Notes under the pieces: model-generated
The model's database searches: none
What the model was told of the DNA's origin: nothing
Seen by the model: the letters and a program-made list of their open reading frames with translations, nothing else
Position numbers and translations under genes: made by a program
Assembly (NCBI RefSeq): GCF_003182275.1
Contig: NZ_QGTR01000001.1
Location: 410,130 to 474,129 of the forward strand
Length of the DNA: 64,000 nt
Source: Hoeflea marina
GTDB lineage: Bacteria > Pseudomonadota > Alphaproteobacteria > Rhizobiales > Rhizobiaceae
Direction of reading: 5' to 3'
Shown here: positions 46,992 to 55,785 of the stretch, one piece after another
Position numbering within the stretch: position 1 is the stretch's first letter
How the letters are laid out: the number at the start of each line of letters is the position of its first letter

Positions 46992-47993
46992 ATGGCTGAC
47001 AGGCAGGCAGACGTAACCAGCACCACCGGCAACGGTCTCGACCGCATCCTCACGCTTGAGATCGCCCGGGTGACCGAGCGCGCGGCGGTGGCGGCGGCCC
47101 GGCTGAGGGGTCGCGGCGACGAGAAGGCCGCCGACCAGGTGGCGGTGGACGCCATGCGCGCCGAGCTCAATCGGCTGCCGATCGCCGGCACCGTGGTCAT
47201 CGGCGAGGGCGAGCGCGACGAGGCGCCGATGCTCTATATCGGCGAGGAGGTGGGCACCGGTCAGGGCGCCGATGTCGACATCGCGCTCGACCCGCTCGAG
47301 GGCACCACCATCTGCGCCAAGAACCTGCCCAATTCGCTCGCCGTCATCGCCATCGCCGAGAAGGGCAGCCTGCTCTACGCGCCCGACGTCTACATGGAGA
47401 AGATCGCCATCGGCCCGGGCTATCCGGCGGGCACCGTCCGGCTCGACATGAGCCCGGCCGACAACATCGCGGCACTCGCCCGCGCCAAGGGCGTGGCCGT
47501 CAGCGAGATCACCGCCTGCATTCTCGACCGGCCGCGGCATGCGCGCCTGATCGAGGCGGTGCGGGCGACGGGGGCTGCGATCCGGCTCATCGGCGACGGC
47601 GATGTCGCCGGCGTCATCCACACCACCAATCCCGACGAGACCGGCATCGACATCTATATCGGCATCGGCGGCGCGCCCGAGGGCGTGCTGGCGGCAGCCG
47701 CACTCAGATGCATCGGCGGCCAGATGCAGGGCCGGCTGCAGCTCAATACGCCCGAAAAGGTGGCCCGCGCCCTGCGGATGGGGATCGAGGATCCGAACCG
47801 CATCTACCAGATGGAAGACATGGCGCGCGGCGACGTTCTGTTTTCGGCCACCGGGGTCACCGATGGCAACATGCTCGACGGCGTCCGCTTCAACCGCGAT
47901 GCCATCGTCACCCACACCATCGTCATGCGCTCGTCCTCGCGCACCGTGCGCGAGATCAAGGCCCGGCACCAGGATCTCGACAAGTTCGGGTGA
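46992..47993 (+). CDS. glpX: Fructose-1,6-bisphosphatase, class II
   Basis: Gluconeogenic phosphatase of 333 residues. Metal-binding motifs: VVIGEGERDEAPMLYIGEEVG and DIALDPLEGTTICA; GVTDGNMLDGVRF is near the C-terminus. GGGAGCAGCG precedes ATG 46992. The 213-base gap from hom contains an AT-rich patch that could be a promoter, but the hom-glpX-recJ order is typical of the group and partial cotranscription is likely. Confidence 0.95.
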   Translation: MADRQADVTSTTGNGLDRILTLEIARVTERAAVAAARLRGRGDEKAADQVAVDAMRAELNRLPIAGTVVIGEGERDEAPMLYIGEEVGTGQGADVDIALDPLEGTTICAKNLPNSLAVIAIAEKGSLLYAPDVYMEKIAIGPGYPAGTVRLDMSPADNIAALARAKGVAVSEITACILDRPRHARLIEAVRATGAAIRLIGDGDVAGVIHTTNPDETGIDIYIGIGGAPEGVLAAAALRCIGGQMQGRLQLNTPEKVARALRMGIEDPNRIYQMEDMARGDVLFSATGVTDGNMLDGVRFNRDAIVTHTIVMRSSSRTVREIKARHQDLDKFG

Positions 47994-48150
47994 GGGGGAG
48001 CTCCTCCACCGGCTTCGGAAGGAGCGGGAACGGGCTCTTGATCACCGGACGTCTCGCACCTATCATTGCTCCCGACGGCGGGGTCTGCGCGGTGTCGCGG
48101 CATATGCGTCAGACATGGCGAGTCCGCAATGATCGTGTTCCATCGACGGG

Positions 48151-48471
48151 GTGGTGCTGGTGGCCGATGATTTCAAGACATTGCGGGAGGTCGGTCACGG
48201 CATCTCCGGCATCCGCCACGTGCTCAACCTCTACGGCGCGGTGTTCGCCACCTGCGTCGCAGCGTTCCTGTTCGGCGGCTGGCAGATGTTCGGCAAGATC
48301 GACCGGGTCGAGGACAGCACCGCACGCATCGACGAGCGGCTGGCGCGGATCGAGACGCTGCTGGCGGGCATCAGCGCAGCGCCGGATGCCGGCTCTGGAA
48401 AACAAGCCGGCAGTCCTGCCGATCTCGGTATTGATGACACGGCGACAACGTCCAACATTGATCCAGAGTAG
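48151..48471 (+). CDS. Small membrane protein, 106 aa
   Basis: Probable gene for a protein with one transmembrane helix (about 29-47, YGAVFATCVAAFLFGGWQMF) followed by a coiled-coil-like charged helix (DRVEDSTARIDERLARIETLL) and a disordered tail. The start is a GTG (48151 or the in-frame 48160); no good ribosome-binding site fixes it. The shape recalls holin-like or phage-adjacent membrane proteins, but no phage genes are nearby. Repeat elements begin just downstream. Confidence 0.5.
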   Translation: MVLVADDFKTLREVGHGISGIRHVLNLYGAVFATCVAAFLFGGWQMFGKIDRVEDSTARIDERLARIETLLAGISAAPDAGSGKQAGSPADLGIDDTATTSNIDPE

Positions 48472-48480
48472 CCGGCGCCT

Positions 48481-49140
48481 CCCTTCACCACCATGCCGAA
48501 GAGGCCGCGAAGCTGCCAACACGGCGCCTCCCTTCACCCTCATCCTGAGGCGGCCGCGAAGCGGCCCTCGAAGGGCGAGGGTGAAGCCACCGATCTTGCC
48601 GCAGTATCTGATCCGGGAGCTCCGTGGCCTTCCCTTGCCCTTCGAGGCGACCCTTCGCAGCGCTCAGGGTCGCACCTCAGGATGAGGGAAGCGGGAACGC
48701 CCGCGAATTGTCCATTCTTCCAATGATTTGGCGCCATTGGGGGACTGGACGGCGCCGCCCTCCGGGAGTGGCGGCGGCAGCGCGTCCCTTCACCCTCATC
48801 CTGAGGTGGCCGCGCGAGCGGCCCTCGAAGGGCGAGGGTGAAGCCACTGATCTTGCCGCAAATATCTGATCCGGGAGCTCCATCTGATCCGGGAGCTCCG
48901 TGGCCTTCCCTCGCCCTTCGAGGCGACCCTTCGCGGGGCTCAGGGTCGCACCTCAGGATGAGGGAAGGGGCGGCGCCCGCGAATTGTCCGTTGTTCCAAT
49001 CATTTGGCACGATAAGGGGAACTCCTATGCCGAAGAGGCCGCGAAGCTGCCAACACGGCGCTTCCCTTCACCCTCATCCTTAGGCGGCCGCGTGAGCCAC
49101 CCTCGAAGCGCGAGGGTGAAACCGCTGATCGCAGCGGTTA
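48481..49140. repeat. Cluster of palindromic repeats, first block
   Basis: Three L-type palindromes (about 48530-48588, 48786-48845, 49064-49123; outer arms CTTCACCCTC and GAGGGTGAAG, inner CATCCTGAGG and CTCGAAGG) and two R-type palindromes (48620-48690, 48896-48966; arms CTTCCCT and AGGGAAG, inner GCGACCCT and AGGGTCGC). R is an inverted relative of L with a longer centre. L and R alternate. A non-palindromic tag containing GCGAATTGTCC and TTCCAAT follows each R. The type CCTCATCCTGAGG is widespread in Rhizobiales. The hairpin ACCGCTG/CAGCGGT at 49121-49138 ends the block and may terminate the GIY-YIG gene. Confidence 0.85.
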
Positions 49141-49443
49141 ATCCCGGAGGTCTTCAACTTTGGATCGGCGCGAAAGTGCAGGCAGCCCTTCGTAATCCTG
49201 CGCGATCAGGGCTTCCTTCTTGCGGCGGGACCATCCCTTGATCTGCTTTTCACGCGCGATGGCGTCGAGCAGGCGGTCATAGGTTTCTGTGAACACCAGG
49301 GACACCGGTCTCCGTCTTGCCGTGAAGCTCTTTTCATCCGGCAGGTTGTTGTGCTCCCAGACGCGCGCCTCAACGTCCTGTCGGGTCAGGCCGGTGTAAT
49401 AGCTGCCGTCGGCGCATCGCAGTATGTAGACCGTCGCTTCCAA
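49138..49443 (-). CDS. Single-domain GIY-YIG nuclease-family protein
   Basis: A 101-residue protein that is little more than the GIY-YIG fold: VYILRCADGSYYTGLTRQDVEARVWEHN contains the YIL...YTG core, and ARRRPVSLVFTETYDRLLDAIAREKQIKGWSRRKKEALI the helical part with the catalytic Arg and Glu positions of the UPF0213/YhbQ group. Stand-alone proteins of this type are multi-copy in many Rhizobiales. It is enclosed by palindromic repeats on both sides, with a hairpin directly after the stop. Confidence 0.88.
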   Translation of the reverse strand: MEATVYILRCADGSYYTGLTRQDVEARVWEHNNLPDEKSFTARRRPVSLVFTETYDRLLDAIAREKQIKGWSRRKKEALIAQDYEGLPALSRRSKVEDLRD

Positions 49444-49509
49444 TTGCGCCCGTCTCCTGGGGCCCGGGAATGCTCATGACAATGCGCGAATGAATTCTGC
49501 GGTACAAGC

Positions 49510-49770
49510 AAAGATGCAGCTCCGTGGCCTTCCCTCGCCCTTCGAGGCGACCCTTCGCGGGGCTCAGGGTCGCACCTCAGGATGAGGGAAGGGGGAACGC
49601 CCGCGAATTGTCCGTTGTTCCAATCATTTGGCACCATAAGGGGACAAGACGACGCCCGCCTTCACCCCATGCCGAAGGGGGCGCGAAACGGCCAACACGG
49701 CGCCACCCTTCACCCCCATCCTTAGGCGGCCGCGATGCGGCCCTCGAAGGGCGAGGGTGAAACCGCTTTG
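49510..49770. repeat. Cluster of palindromic repeats, second block
   Basis: One R-type element (49520-49590) followed by the same tag as in the first block (about 49598-49644, near-identical to 48974-49020), and one L-type element (49706-49764). The R-tag-L order repeats the layout of the first block, so the GIY-YIG gene is inserted within, or framed by, an array of the same composite units. Confidence 0.85.
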
Positions 49771-49795
49771 GCGCGCGTCATGCCATGGATGCCCT

Positions 49796-50446
49796 CTAGG
49801 CAGGCCTGTCCGCGTCGTTCGTCTTCGCAGTTGCCCGCGGTCGCCGTTTTCCGGCGCGTGTGTATTTTTCCTGATAGGCGCGTCGCTGCCGGGTGATCTC
49901 GTAGAGGACAATTCCCGAGGTCGTGCCCAGATTCAGGCTCTCGATCATCCCGACCATGGGAATGCTCACGCACATCTCGCTGCGGTCGACGGCTAGGTCG
50001 CTTATGCCTGTGGATTCACTTCCGAACCAGACAGCCAGCTTGGTGTGGACGGTGTAATCGGGCTCATGCAGGACGGCGTTGTGTCTGCCCTTGATGTGGG
50101 GTGATGTGACGATCGACACGAAGCCGTTCTTCTCCAGATGCGCCAGACAATCCTCGGTGCTGTCGAAGCGCTTGACGAAGCTCCATTTGATCGCCGAGAC
50201 GGAGAGCTTGGACAGCGTCCGTCTTTCGCGCATCTCCTGCCAGTCGTCCGGAAGCGACCGGCGAGGATCGACCACATAGGCCTTTTCGACTCCGAGCGCG
50301 TTGACGTTGCGGATGACGGTTCCGATATTCTTGATATCGCTCGGATTTTCCAGAACGGCGATCAGGTTCTTGCAGCGGAACTGCCTGATCTCGTCGGCCC
50401 GGCGGCGCGCGGAACTCTTGGCCGCGGTTGTTTCGGCTGTATCCAT
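49796..50446 (-). CDS. RNA 2'-O-methyltransferase, TrmH/SpoU family
   Basis: A 216-residue SPOUT methyltransferase. Motif 1 region is LIAVLENPSDIKNIGTVIRNVNALG (Asn/Arg at the SAM-knot), motif 2 is VWFGSESTGIS, and motif 3 is SIPMVGMIESLNLGTTSGIVLYEI. The target is probably a tRNA ribose (TrmH-like), but family members differ in target. ATG 50446 (MDTAETTAAKSS) is preferred; the longer frame to 50647 reads into repeat-flanking sequence. The C-terminus is basic and probably RNA-binding. Confidence 0.88.
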   Translation of the reverse strand: MDTAETTAAKSSARRRADEIRQFRCKNLIAVLENPSDIKNIGTVIRNVNALGVEKAYVVDPRRSLPDDWQEMRERRTLSKLSVSAIKWSFVKRFDSTEDCLAHLEKNGFVSIVTSPHIKGRHNAVLHEPDYTVHTKLAVWFGSESTGISDLAVDRSEMCVSIPMVGMIESLNLGTTSGIVLYEITRQRRAYQEKYTRAGKRRPRATAKTNDADRPA

Positions 50447-50620
50447 TCTGCCTGCGTCCCCTGCTGTTCCTTCGCCAGGTTGTCGACGCGTGATGCAGCG
50501 CCACACCAACTCCGCGAATTCCGAATTCGCTGCCACACTAGATGATGGCAGATCGCTCTTCAAGCTGGTGGGCGCAAGACCGCGATTGATGCCAAGGCGG
50601 ACGCTCAGTGCCATCGCCGC

Positions 50621-50720
50621 CTTCCCTCGACCTTCGGGTCGACCCATCGCCAGGCTCAGGGCCGCGCCTCAGGATGAGGGAAGGGGCAGCGCCCGGATGA
50701 GGGAAGGGACAGCGCCCGGA
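50621..50720. repeat. Degenerate palindromic repeat upstream of recJ
   Basis: A diverged R-type element (about 50621-50683) with the end GGATGAGGGAAGGG duplicated directly a second time (about 50695-50710), each followed by CAGCGCCCGGA. It appears to be a decayed copy of the elements at 48481-49770. The remaining parts of 50447-50861 hold no supported gene. Confidence 0.7.
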
Positions 50721-50861
50721 GCCGACTGTCCCCAGCTTCCCAAGCCGGCCCCTCGTGGTTCGAGGCTCCTCTTCCTTGCTCCCCGACGCCATAACGGGCA
50801 AGGTGCGCCGCAGCGGGGCCGGCGTCTTCGGCCCGCACGGCACAGCGGAACCATTCCCAGC

Positions 50862-52661
50862 ATGAGCGACAGCAAACCGGCGGAAAAGATCTTTCTCGGG
50901 GTCGAGAATTCGCTCTCCGGCCAGGCCTGGGTGTCGCGGCTCGACCAGGCCGGCGAGAACAAGGCGCTGTCCATGGCGCAGGTCACCGGCATTCCCGAGA
51001 TCATCGCCCGGGTGCTGGCCGGCCGCGACGTGCCCCAGGGCGAGGCGCAGCGCTTTCTCGATCCCACCATCAAGGACCTGATGCCCGATCCGTCGCGGCT
51101 CACCGACTGCGACCTTGCCGCCGCCCGCATCGTGTCGGCGATCGATCGCGGCCAGCGCGTCGCGGTCTTCGGCGATTACGATGTCGACGGCGCCGCCTCC
51201 TCGGCGCTGATGCAGCGCTTTCTCGCCCATTTCGGCGTCGCCTGCGAGATCTACATCCCCGACCGCATCTTCGAGGGCTACGGTCCCAACCCGCAGGCGA
51301 TCGCCGATCTCGTCGGCCGCGGCGCGCAGTTGATCGTCACCGTCGACTGCGGCTCCACCAGCCATGAGTCGCTCGCCGAGGCCGCCCGCCTCGGCGTCGA
51401 CGTGGTGGTGATCGACCATCACCAGGTCGGCCCGGACCTGCCGGTCTGCCACGCGCTGGTCAATCCCAACCGCGAGGACGATCTGTCGGGCCAGGGCCAT
51501 CTGTGCGCCTGCGGCGTCGTCTTCATGGTGGTGGCGGGCTGCCTGCGGCTCTTGCGCGTGAGCCATCCCGACACCGTCCGCAGCTTCGATCTGCTGGGCG
51601 AGCTCGATCTGGTGGCGCTGGCCACCGTCTGCGACGTGGTGCCGCTCAAGGGTCTCAACCGCGCCTTCGTGGTCAAGGGGCTCATGGTGGCGCGCCAGAT
51701 GAAGAATGTCGGGCTGGCGGCGCTGGTGCGCAAGGCCGGCGTCAACGGCCCGCTCAGCCCCTACCATCTGGGCTTCCTCATCGGTCCGCGCATCAATGCG
51801 GGCGGTCGCATCAGCGATGCGGCGCTCGGCAGCCGGCTGCTGACGGTGACCGAGGTCGACGAGGCCGACGCCATCGCCGAGCGGCTCGACCAGCTCAACC
51901 GCGAGCGCCAGGCCATCGAGGTGGCGATGCTGGAGGAGGCCGAGGCCGAGGTGGCCGTGGAGATGGGTGCGGGCGAGGGCCCCCCGGTGATCGTTACCGC
52001 CCGGCGTGGCTGGCATCCCGGCATTGTCGGCCTGCTTGCCTCGCGGCTCAAGGAACGCTACCGCCGACCGGCCTTCGCCGTGGCTCTCGACAGCCAGGGC
52101 AAGGGCACCGGCTCGGGTCGTTCCATAGCCGGCTTCGACATCGGCCGCATGGTGCGCAAGGCGGTGGAAGACGGGTTGCTGGTCAAGGGCGGCGGCCATG
52201 CCATGGCAGCGGGGCTGACGGTTGAGGAATCGAAACTCGGCGCCATGCGCGGCTTCTTCGAGGATTCGGCGCGGTCAACCGTCGCCAGCCTCCGCGACAA
52301 TCACCGGCTCCGCATCGACGGCGCCGTTGCCGCCTCCGGCGCCACCATCGCGCTGGTCGACCAGGTGGAAAAGGCCGGCCCCTACGGCGCCGCGCATCCG
52401 CAGCCGGTCTTCGCCGTGCCTGCCCATGTGCTCGCCGATGTGCGCCTGGTGGGACAGAACCACGTCAAGGTGACGCTCAAGGGCCCCGATGGCGGTCGCC
52501 TTGACGGAATCGCCTTCCGCGCCATGGACACGCCGCTGGGCCAGGCGCTGATGGCCGGCCGCGGATTGAACTTCCATTTCGCCGGCACGCTCTCGGCCGA
52601 CCACTGGCAGGGCTCCCGCCGGGTGCAGCTGCGGGTGCTCGACGCCGCCGTGGCGCGCTGA
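50862..52661 (+). CDS. recJ: Single-stranded-DNA-specific exonuclease RecJ
   Basis: 5'-3' single-strand exonuclease of recombination and mismatch repair. The 599-residue product carries the DHH-family motifs AVFGDYDVDGAASSAL, VTVDCGS, VVIDHHQVG and NPNRED, then the DHHA1 part with GGGHAMAAGLTV and a C-terminal OB-like domain (VKVTLKGPDGGRLDGIAF). ATG 50862 is preferred; a frame starting at 50301 reads through repeats. The order after hom-glpX is typical of Rhizobiales. Confidence 0.95.
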   Translation: MSDSKPAEKIFLGVENSLSGQAWVSRLDQAGENKALSMAQVTGIPEIIARVLAGRDVPQGEAQRFLDPTIKDLMPDPSRLTDCDLAAARIVSAIDRGQRVAVFGDYDVDGAASSALMQRFLAHFGVACEIYIPDRIFEGYGPNPQAIADLVGRGAQLIVTVDCGSTSHESLAEAARLGVDVVVIDHHQVGPDLPVCHALVNPNREDDLSGQGHLCACGVVFMVVAGCLRLLRVSHPDTVRSFDLLGELDLVALATVCDVVPLKGLNRAFVVKGLMVARQMKNVGLAALVRKAGVNGPLSPYHLGFLIGPRINAGGRISDAALGSRLLTVTEVDEADAIAERLDQLNRERQAIEVAMLEEAEAEVAVEMGAGEGPPVIVTARRGWHPGIVGLLASRLKERYRRPAFAVALDSQGKGTGSGRSIAGFDIGRMVRKAVEDGLLVKGGGHAMAAGLTVEESKLGAMRGFFEDSARSTVASLRDNHRLRIDGAVAASGATIALVDQVEKAGPYGAAHPQPVFAVPAHVLADVRLVGQNHVKVTLKGPDGGRLDGIAFRAMDTPLGQALMAGRGLNFHFAGTLSADHWQGSRRVQLRVLDAAVAR

Positions 52662-52886
52662 CGCCCGCGACAGGCAGCGGCGAGCCCGATCAGATCGCAC
52701 CGTGAAGGACCGGGCAGTCCCGGGCGGGGGCTCGCCCGCGGCTGGAACGGGCATGGCTGCGCCTGCGCGGGACGCGGCCGCCCAACGTGGCGCGCTTGTT
52801 CCGGACCGCCGGCGCGCGAGCACGCCGAAACAGTCGGGGGTCCCATGAGGGAACGGCTGCAAATCTCTGAAAATGCGGGAGGATCG

Positions 52887-52961
52887 TGGTACGCCCTAGG
52901 GGAGTCGAACCCCTCTTTCCAGAATGAAAATCTGGCGTCCTAACCGATAGACGAAGGGCGC
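52887..52961 (-). tRNA. tRNA-Glu (anticodon TTC)
   Basis: Reads on the minus strand as a 75-base tRNA with encoded CCA. The acceptor stem pairs GCGCCCT with AGGGCGT (first pair G-T), the anticodon stem is CCAGA/TCTGG with loop TTTTCAT (anticodon TTC), and the T arm is AGGGG-TTCGACT-CCCCT. The D arm contains TCGGTTAGGA. Confidence 0.95.
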
Positions 52962-53122
52962 GTAACGCGATGTGGGCCTTATAGTCAGCCCGCCTTGTTC
53001 CCGCAAGCGGATAATGATCCGTCCCGGAAAAAAATGCAGCGCGCATCCGCAGCCGCGCGGACATCAAAAAACCGCGCCGGAATTGCGCGGTCGGGGTCGG
53101 GAAGGCGGGGACGGCCGAAGGG

Positions 53123-54316
53123 CTACTTGCGGCGGCGGCAGCGCCAGTTCCAGTCGCGTTCGACGCCGATGTCGACATGCACCGAATTGGTGTGGCAGTA
53201 GGTGCCGACGCCGCCGCGGCCCGGCATCGAGCGCACATATTTCGCCAGCTCCCACTTGGTCACGCCCGCCACCTGGATGTCGGCAGCCTCGCATGACGTG
53301 TGCTTGGAGCCGGTGGCGCCGCCGATTCGCCGGTTGTGCTTCGGGCTGCGGAAACCGGAGGTGACGACCACATCGCGGCCGTAGTGATTCTCGATCGATC
53401 TCAGTACACGCACGAGGTTCGGCTTCAGGCAGGCGACGTCGACCTTTTCCGTCTGCAGGTGCAGGCCGTTCGGCGACAGCCTGGCAAGACCTGCAGCGGA
53501 GGCGTATTCGACGCCGGCCGCGTTCTCGCCATCCTCGTCGGTGCCCGTGGTGATCTCGAACAGGGCGGAGGCGCGCACGCCGGGCAGGGCGTTGTCGCCG
53601 CCGGCGGCGGAGGCGACCTGCACCTGCGGCCGCTCGGCAACCTGCTTGCGGACCGTCGGCACGCTCTTGGGCGGCGTCGGCTGGGCGCTGAACAGGCGGG
53701 CGAAGATCGACTGCTTCTTTGGCGGTGCGACCACGGCAAGGGCGACCGGCTGGGGTTCGGGCTCGGCGGCGGCCGTTGCCGGCTCTTTCTGTGGCGCGGC
53801 TGCGGCGACCTGCGGCTGCGCGTTCGGCGAGGCGGTCGGGATCGGCGCGGTCTGGGGCGCATCGGGCAGCGCGGCCGTCCCGGTCGCTCCGGCGGCCTGC
53901 TGCGGCTCAGCCGGCGCTGCCTGCATCGGCTCCGACTGGGAATAGAGATTGGTGACCGGCTGGATGGCGGAGGACTGGGTGATGCCGCGGTTAAGCGCGT
54001 CAATTCCGGCGCCGCCCTCGGGCGCGGTGTCCAGCGACGCCGTCAGGGTGGCGTCGGCATTTGGCGAAGCGGTGGGTACGGGCAGGGAGCCATCGCCCTC
54101 GGTCATGGCCAGCGCGGCCGCCGCGCCCGGTGCCTGCGCCAGACCTGCGGCAGCGTCGACGGCCTGCACGTCGGGTGCGAAGCCGGGGCCGCCTGCGCCC
54201 ATGAACGTGGTGTCGGTGGAGGAAACGCAGCCAGAAAGGACCAATGCGGTGGCGGCAAGCAGGAGAGAACGCGTGGTGACGCCTCGCCCTGCTGTGTAAA
54301 AGCCGCCGGATTGCAC
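53123..54316 (-). CDS. Lipoprotein with M15-type peptidase (DUF882/YcbK-like) domain
   Basis: A 397-residue exported protein. The signal sequence ends in the lipobox LVLSGC (about Cys30). Residues 31-260 are Ala/Pro/Gln-rich, probably disordered. The C-terminal 120 residues form a peptidase M15-like domain: VVVTSGFRSPKHNRRIGG, then SKHTSCEAADIQVAG (zinc His and Asp) and NSVHVDIG (third ligand). It likely acts on or anchors to peptidoglycan in the envelope. The start is a GTG (54316). Base composition of the linker is unusually high in repeated GCC/CAG codons. Confidence 0.85.
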   Translation of the reverse strand: MQSGGFYTAGRGVTTRSLLLAATALVLSGCVSSTDTTFMGAGGPGFAPDVQAVDAAAGLAQAPGAAAALAMTEGDGSLPVPTASPNADATLTASLDTAPEGGAGIDALNRGITQSSAIQPVTNLYSQSEPMQAAPAEPQQAAGATGTAALPDAPQTAPIPTASPNAQPQVAAAAPQKEPATAAAEPEPQPVALAVVAPPKKQSIFARLFSAQPTPPKSVPTVRKQVAERPQVQVASAAGGDNALPGVRASALFEITTGTDEDGENAAGVEYASAAGLARLSPNGLHLQTEKVDVACLKPNLVRVLRSIENHYGRDVVVTSGFRSPKHNRRIGGATGSKHTSCEAADIQVAGVTKWELAKYVRSMPGRGGVGTYCHTNSVHVDIGVERDWNWRCRRRK

Positions 54317-54578
54317 GTGATAAGCCCCGCTTATTCCTGGAGACGCCCCCGAGCGTCAAAATCGATTCGTCGTCATTGAAGGCTATTTTGTAACCGAATG
54401 GCGAACATTAGCCAACTGCGCGAAAACAACCGGATATCATGCCCGGATGCGGGTCAAATACGGCAAAACCATGACCCGGCTACTGTGGCAGTGCAGCATT
54501 GTCCGGAGCTTGCGCCGCTCCCGTCCGGCGGCGGGACGGAAGCGGCCCGTGGCTATGCGGACGTCCGCGGCGAAGTGC

Positions 54579-55019
54579 CTACCACTTGCCCGTGTTCTGC
54601 ATCGAGGCCCATGGCTCCTGGCTGGGAAGGCGGTCGCCCTTCTGCAGCAGCTCGATGGAGATCCCGTCCGGCGAGCGCACGAAGGCCATATGGCCGTCGC
54701 GGGGCGGGCGGTTGATGGTGATGCCCGAATCCATCATCGACTGGCAGAGCGCGTAGATGTCGTCGACGACATAGGCGAGATGGCCGAAATTGCGGCCCCC
54801 GTCATACGCTTCGGGATCCCAGTTGTAGGTCAGTTCCACCATGGGCGCCTGATCTTTCCTCGCCCTCTCCTCGTCCTCGGGCGCGGCGAGGAAGATGAGC
54901 GTGAAACGCCCCGCTTCATTCTCCATTCGGCGGATCTCCACCAGCCCAAGCTTGTTGCAATAAAAGTCGAGCGACTTGTCCACATCCGTGACTCGGACCA
55001 TGGTGTGCAGGTAACGCAT
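54579..55019 (-). CDS. gloA: Lactoylglutathione lyase (glyoxalase I)
   Basis: Converts the methylglyoxal-glutathione hemithioacetal to lactoylglutathione. The 146-residue product is full length: MRYLHTMVRVTDVDKSLDFYCNKLGL (metal His), LTYNWDPEAYDGGRNFGHLAYVVDDI (Glu and His ligands), HMAFVRSPDGISIELLQ (Glu). ATG 55019 has GGAG 6 bases upstream; an ATG two codons earlier abuts that sequence, so it is disfavoured. Confidence 0.95.
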   Translation of the reverse strand: MRYLHTMVRVTDVDKSLDFYCNKLGLVEIRRMENEAGRFTLIFLAAPEDEERARKDQAPMVELTYNWDPEAYDGGRNFGHLAYVVDDIYALCQSMMDSGITINRPPRDGHMAFVRSPDGISIELLQKGDRLPSQEPWASMQNTGKW

Positions 55020-55208
55020 TGGCATCTCCTTGTTTTTCCTCCCGGAAGATAGGGGGAATTCCGAGATCGGCAAATAAATTCTTTTCAATGCGCCGATGCG
55101 CGCGCAAGTTTGGGGCAGGGGTATTGCGCGAAAAGGCGATTCCAATGCTATTGTTTCAAATGAGAATCACTTCGTTGGTGTGTGGCGCGTATCGGAGAGG
55201 TATCCGAA

Positions 55209-55784
55209 ATGGGGGAAAGTTCCTCGCATAAGTCCGAAGCTGCGGTGGATCCGACATCGGACGCTGTGGATCTGATGGAGATTACCGGCGTCATCAAGTG
55301 GTTTGACGTCGCAAAGGGTTTCGGCTTTATTGTTCCCGACAACGGCATGGAGGACATATTGCTTCATGTCACCTGCCTGCGTCGCGACGGGTACCAGACT
55401 GTTCTTGAAGGCACCCGCGTTGTCTGCGAGATCCAGAAGCGTGAGCGTGGCTACCAGGCCTTCCGCATCCTGTCCATGGACACATCGACTGCGGTTCACC
55501 CCTCGCAACTGCCGCCGGTTCGCACCCATGTCCAGGTCAAGCCCTCGAGCGGGCTCGAACGCGCGATCGTGAAATGGTTCAACCGCACCAAGGGCTTTGG
55601 CTTTCTCACGCGGGGCGACGGCACAGAAGACATTTTCATCCACATGGAGACGCTGCGGCGCTATGGCCTGGCGGAGTTACGCCCGGGCCAGGTGGTGCTG
55701 GTGCGGTTCGGCGACGGCGACAAGGGCCTGATGGCCGCCGAGATCCATCCCGACATCGATGCGCCACTTCCGAAGCCGCACTGA
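55209..55784 (+). CDS. Two-domain cold shock protein
   Basis: A 191-residue protein with two cold-shock domains: residues 22-90 ([31 protein letters not shown]) and about 118-182 ([31 protein letters not shown]). RNA-binding aromatic motifs KGFGFI and DIFIH are intact in both. Double-CSD proteins are characteristic of alphaproteobacteria and act as RNA chaperones or stress factors. GGAGAGG lies upstream of ATG 55209. The DUF192 gene follows after one base. Confidence 0.93.
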   Translation: MGESSSHKSEAAVDPTSDAVDLMEITGVIKWFDVAKGFGFIVPDNGMEDILLHVTCLRRDGYQTVLEGTRVVCEIQKRERGYQAFRILSMDTSTAVHPSQLPPVRTHVQVKPSSGLERAIVKWFNRTKGFGFLTRGDGTEDIFIHMETLRRYGLAELRPGQVVLVRFGDGDKGLMAAEIHPDIDAPLPKPH

Positions 55785-55785
55785 G

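Noticed and set aside
48481-49770. CRISPR array
   Set aside because: The repeats are long palindromes of two types with irregular spacing and no uniform spacers; no cas genes are present.
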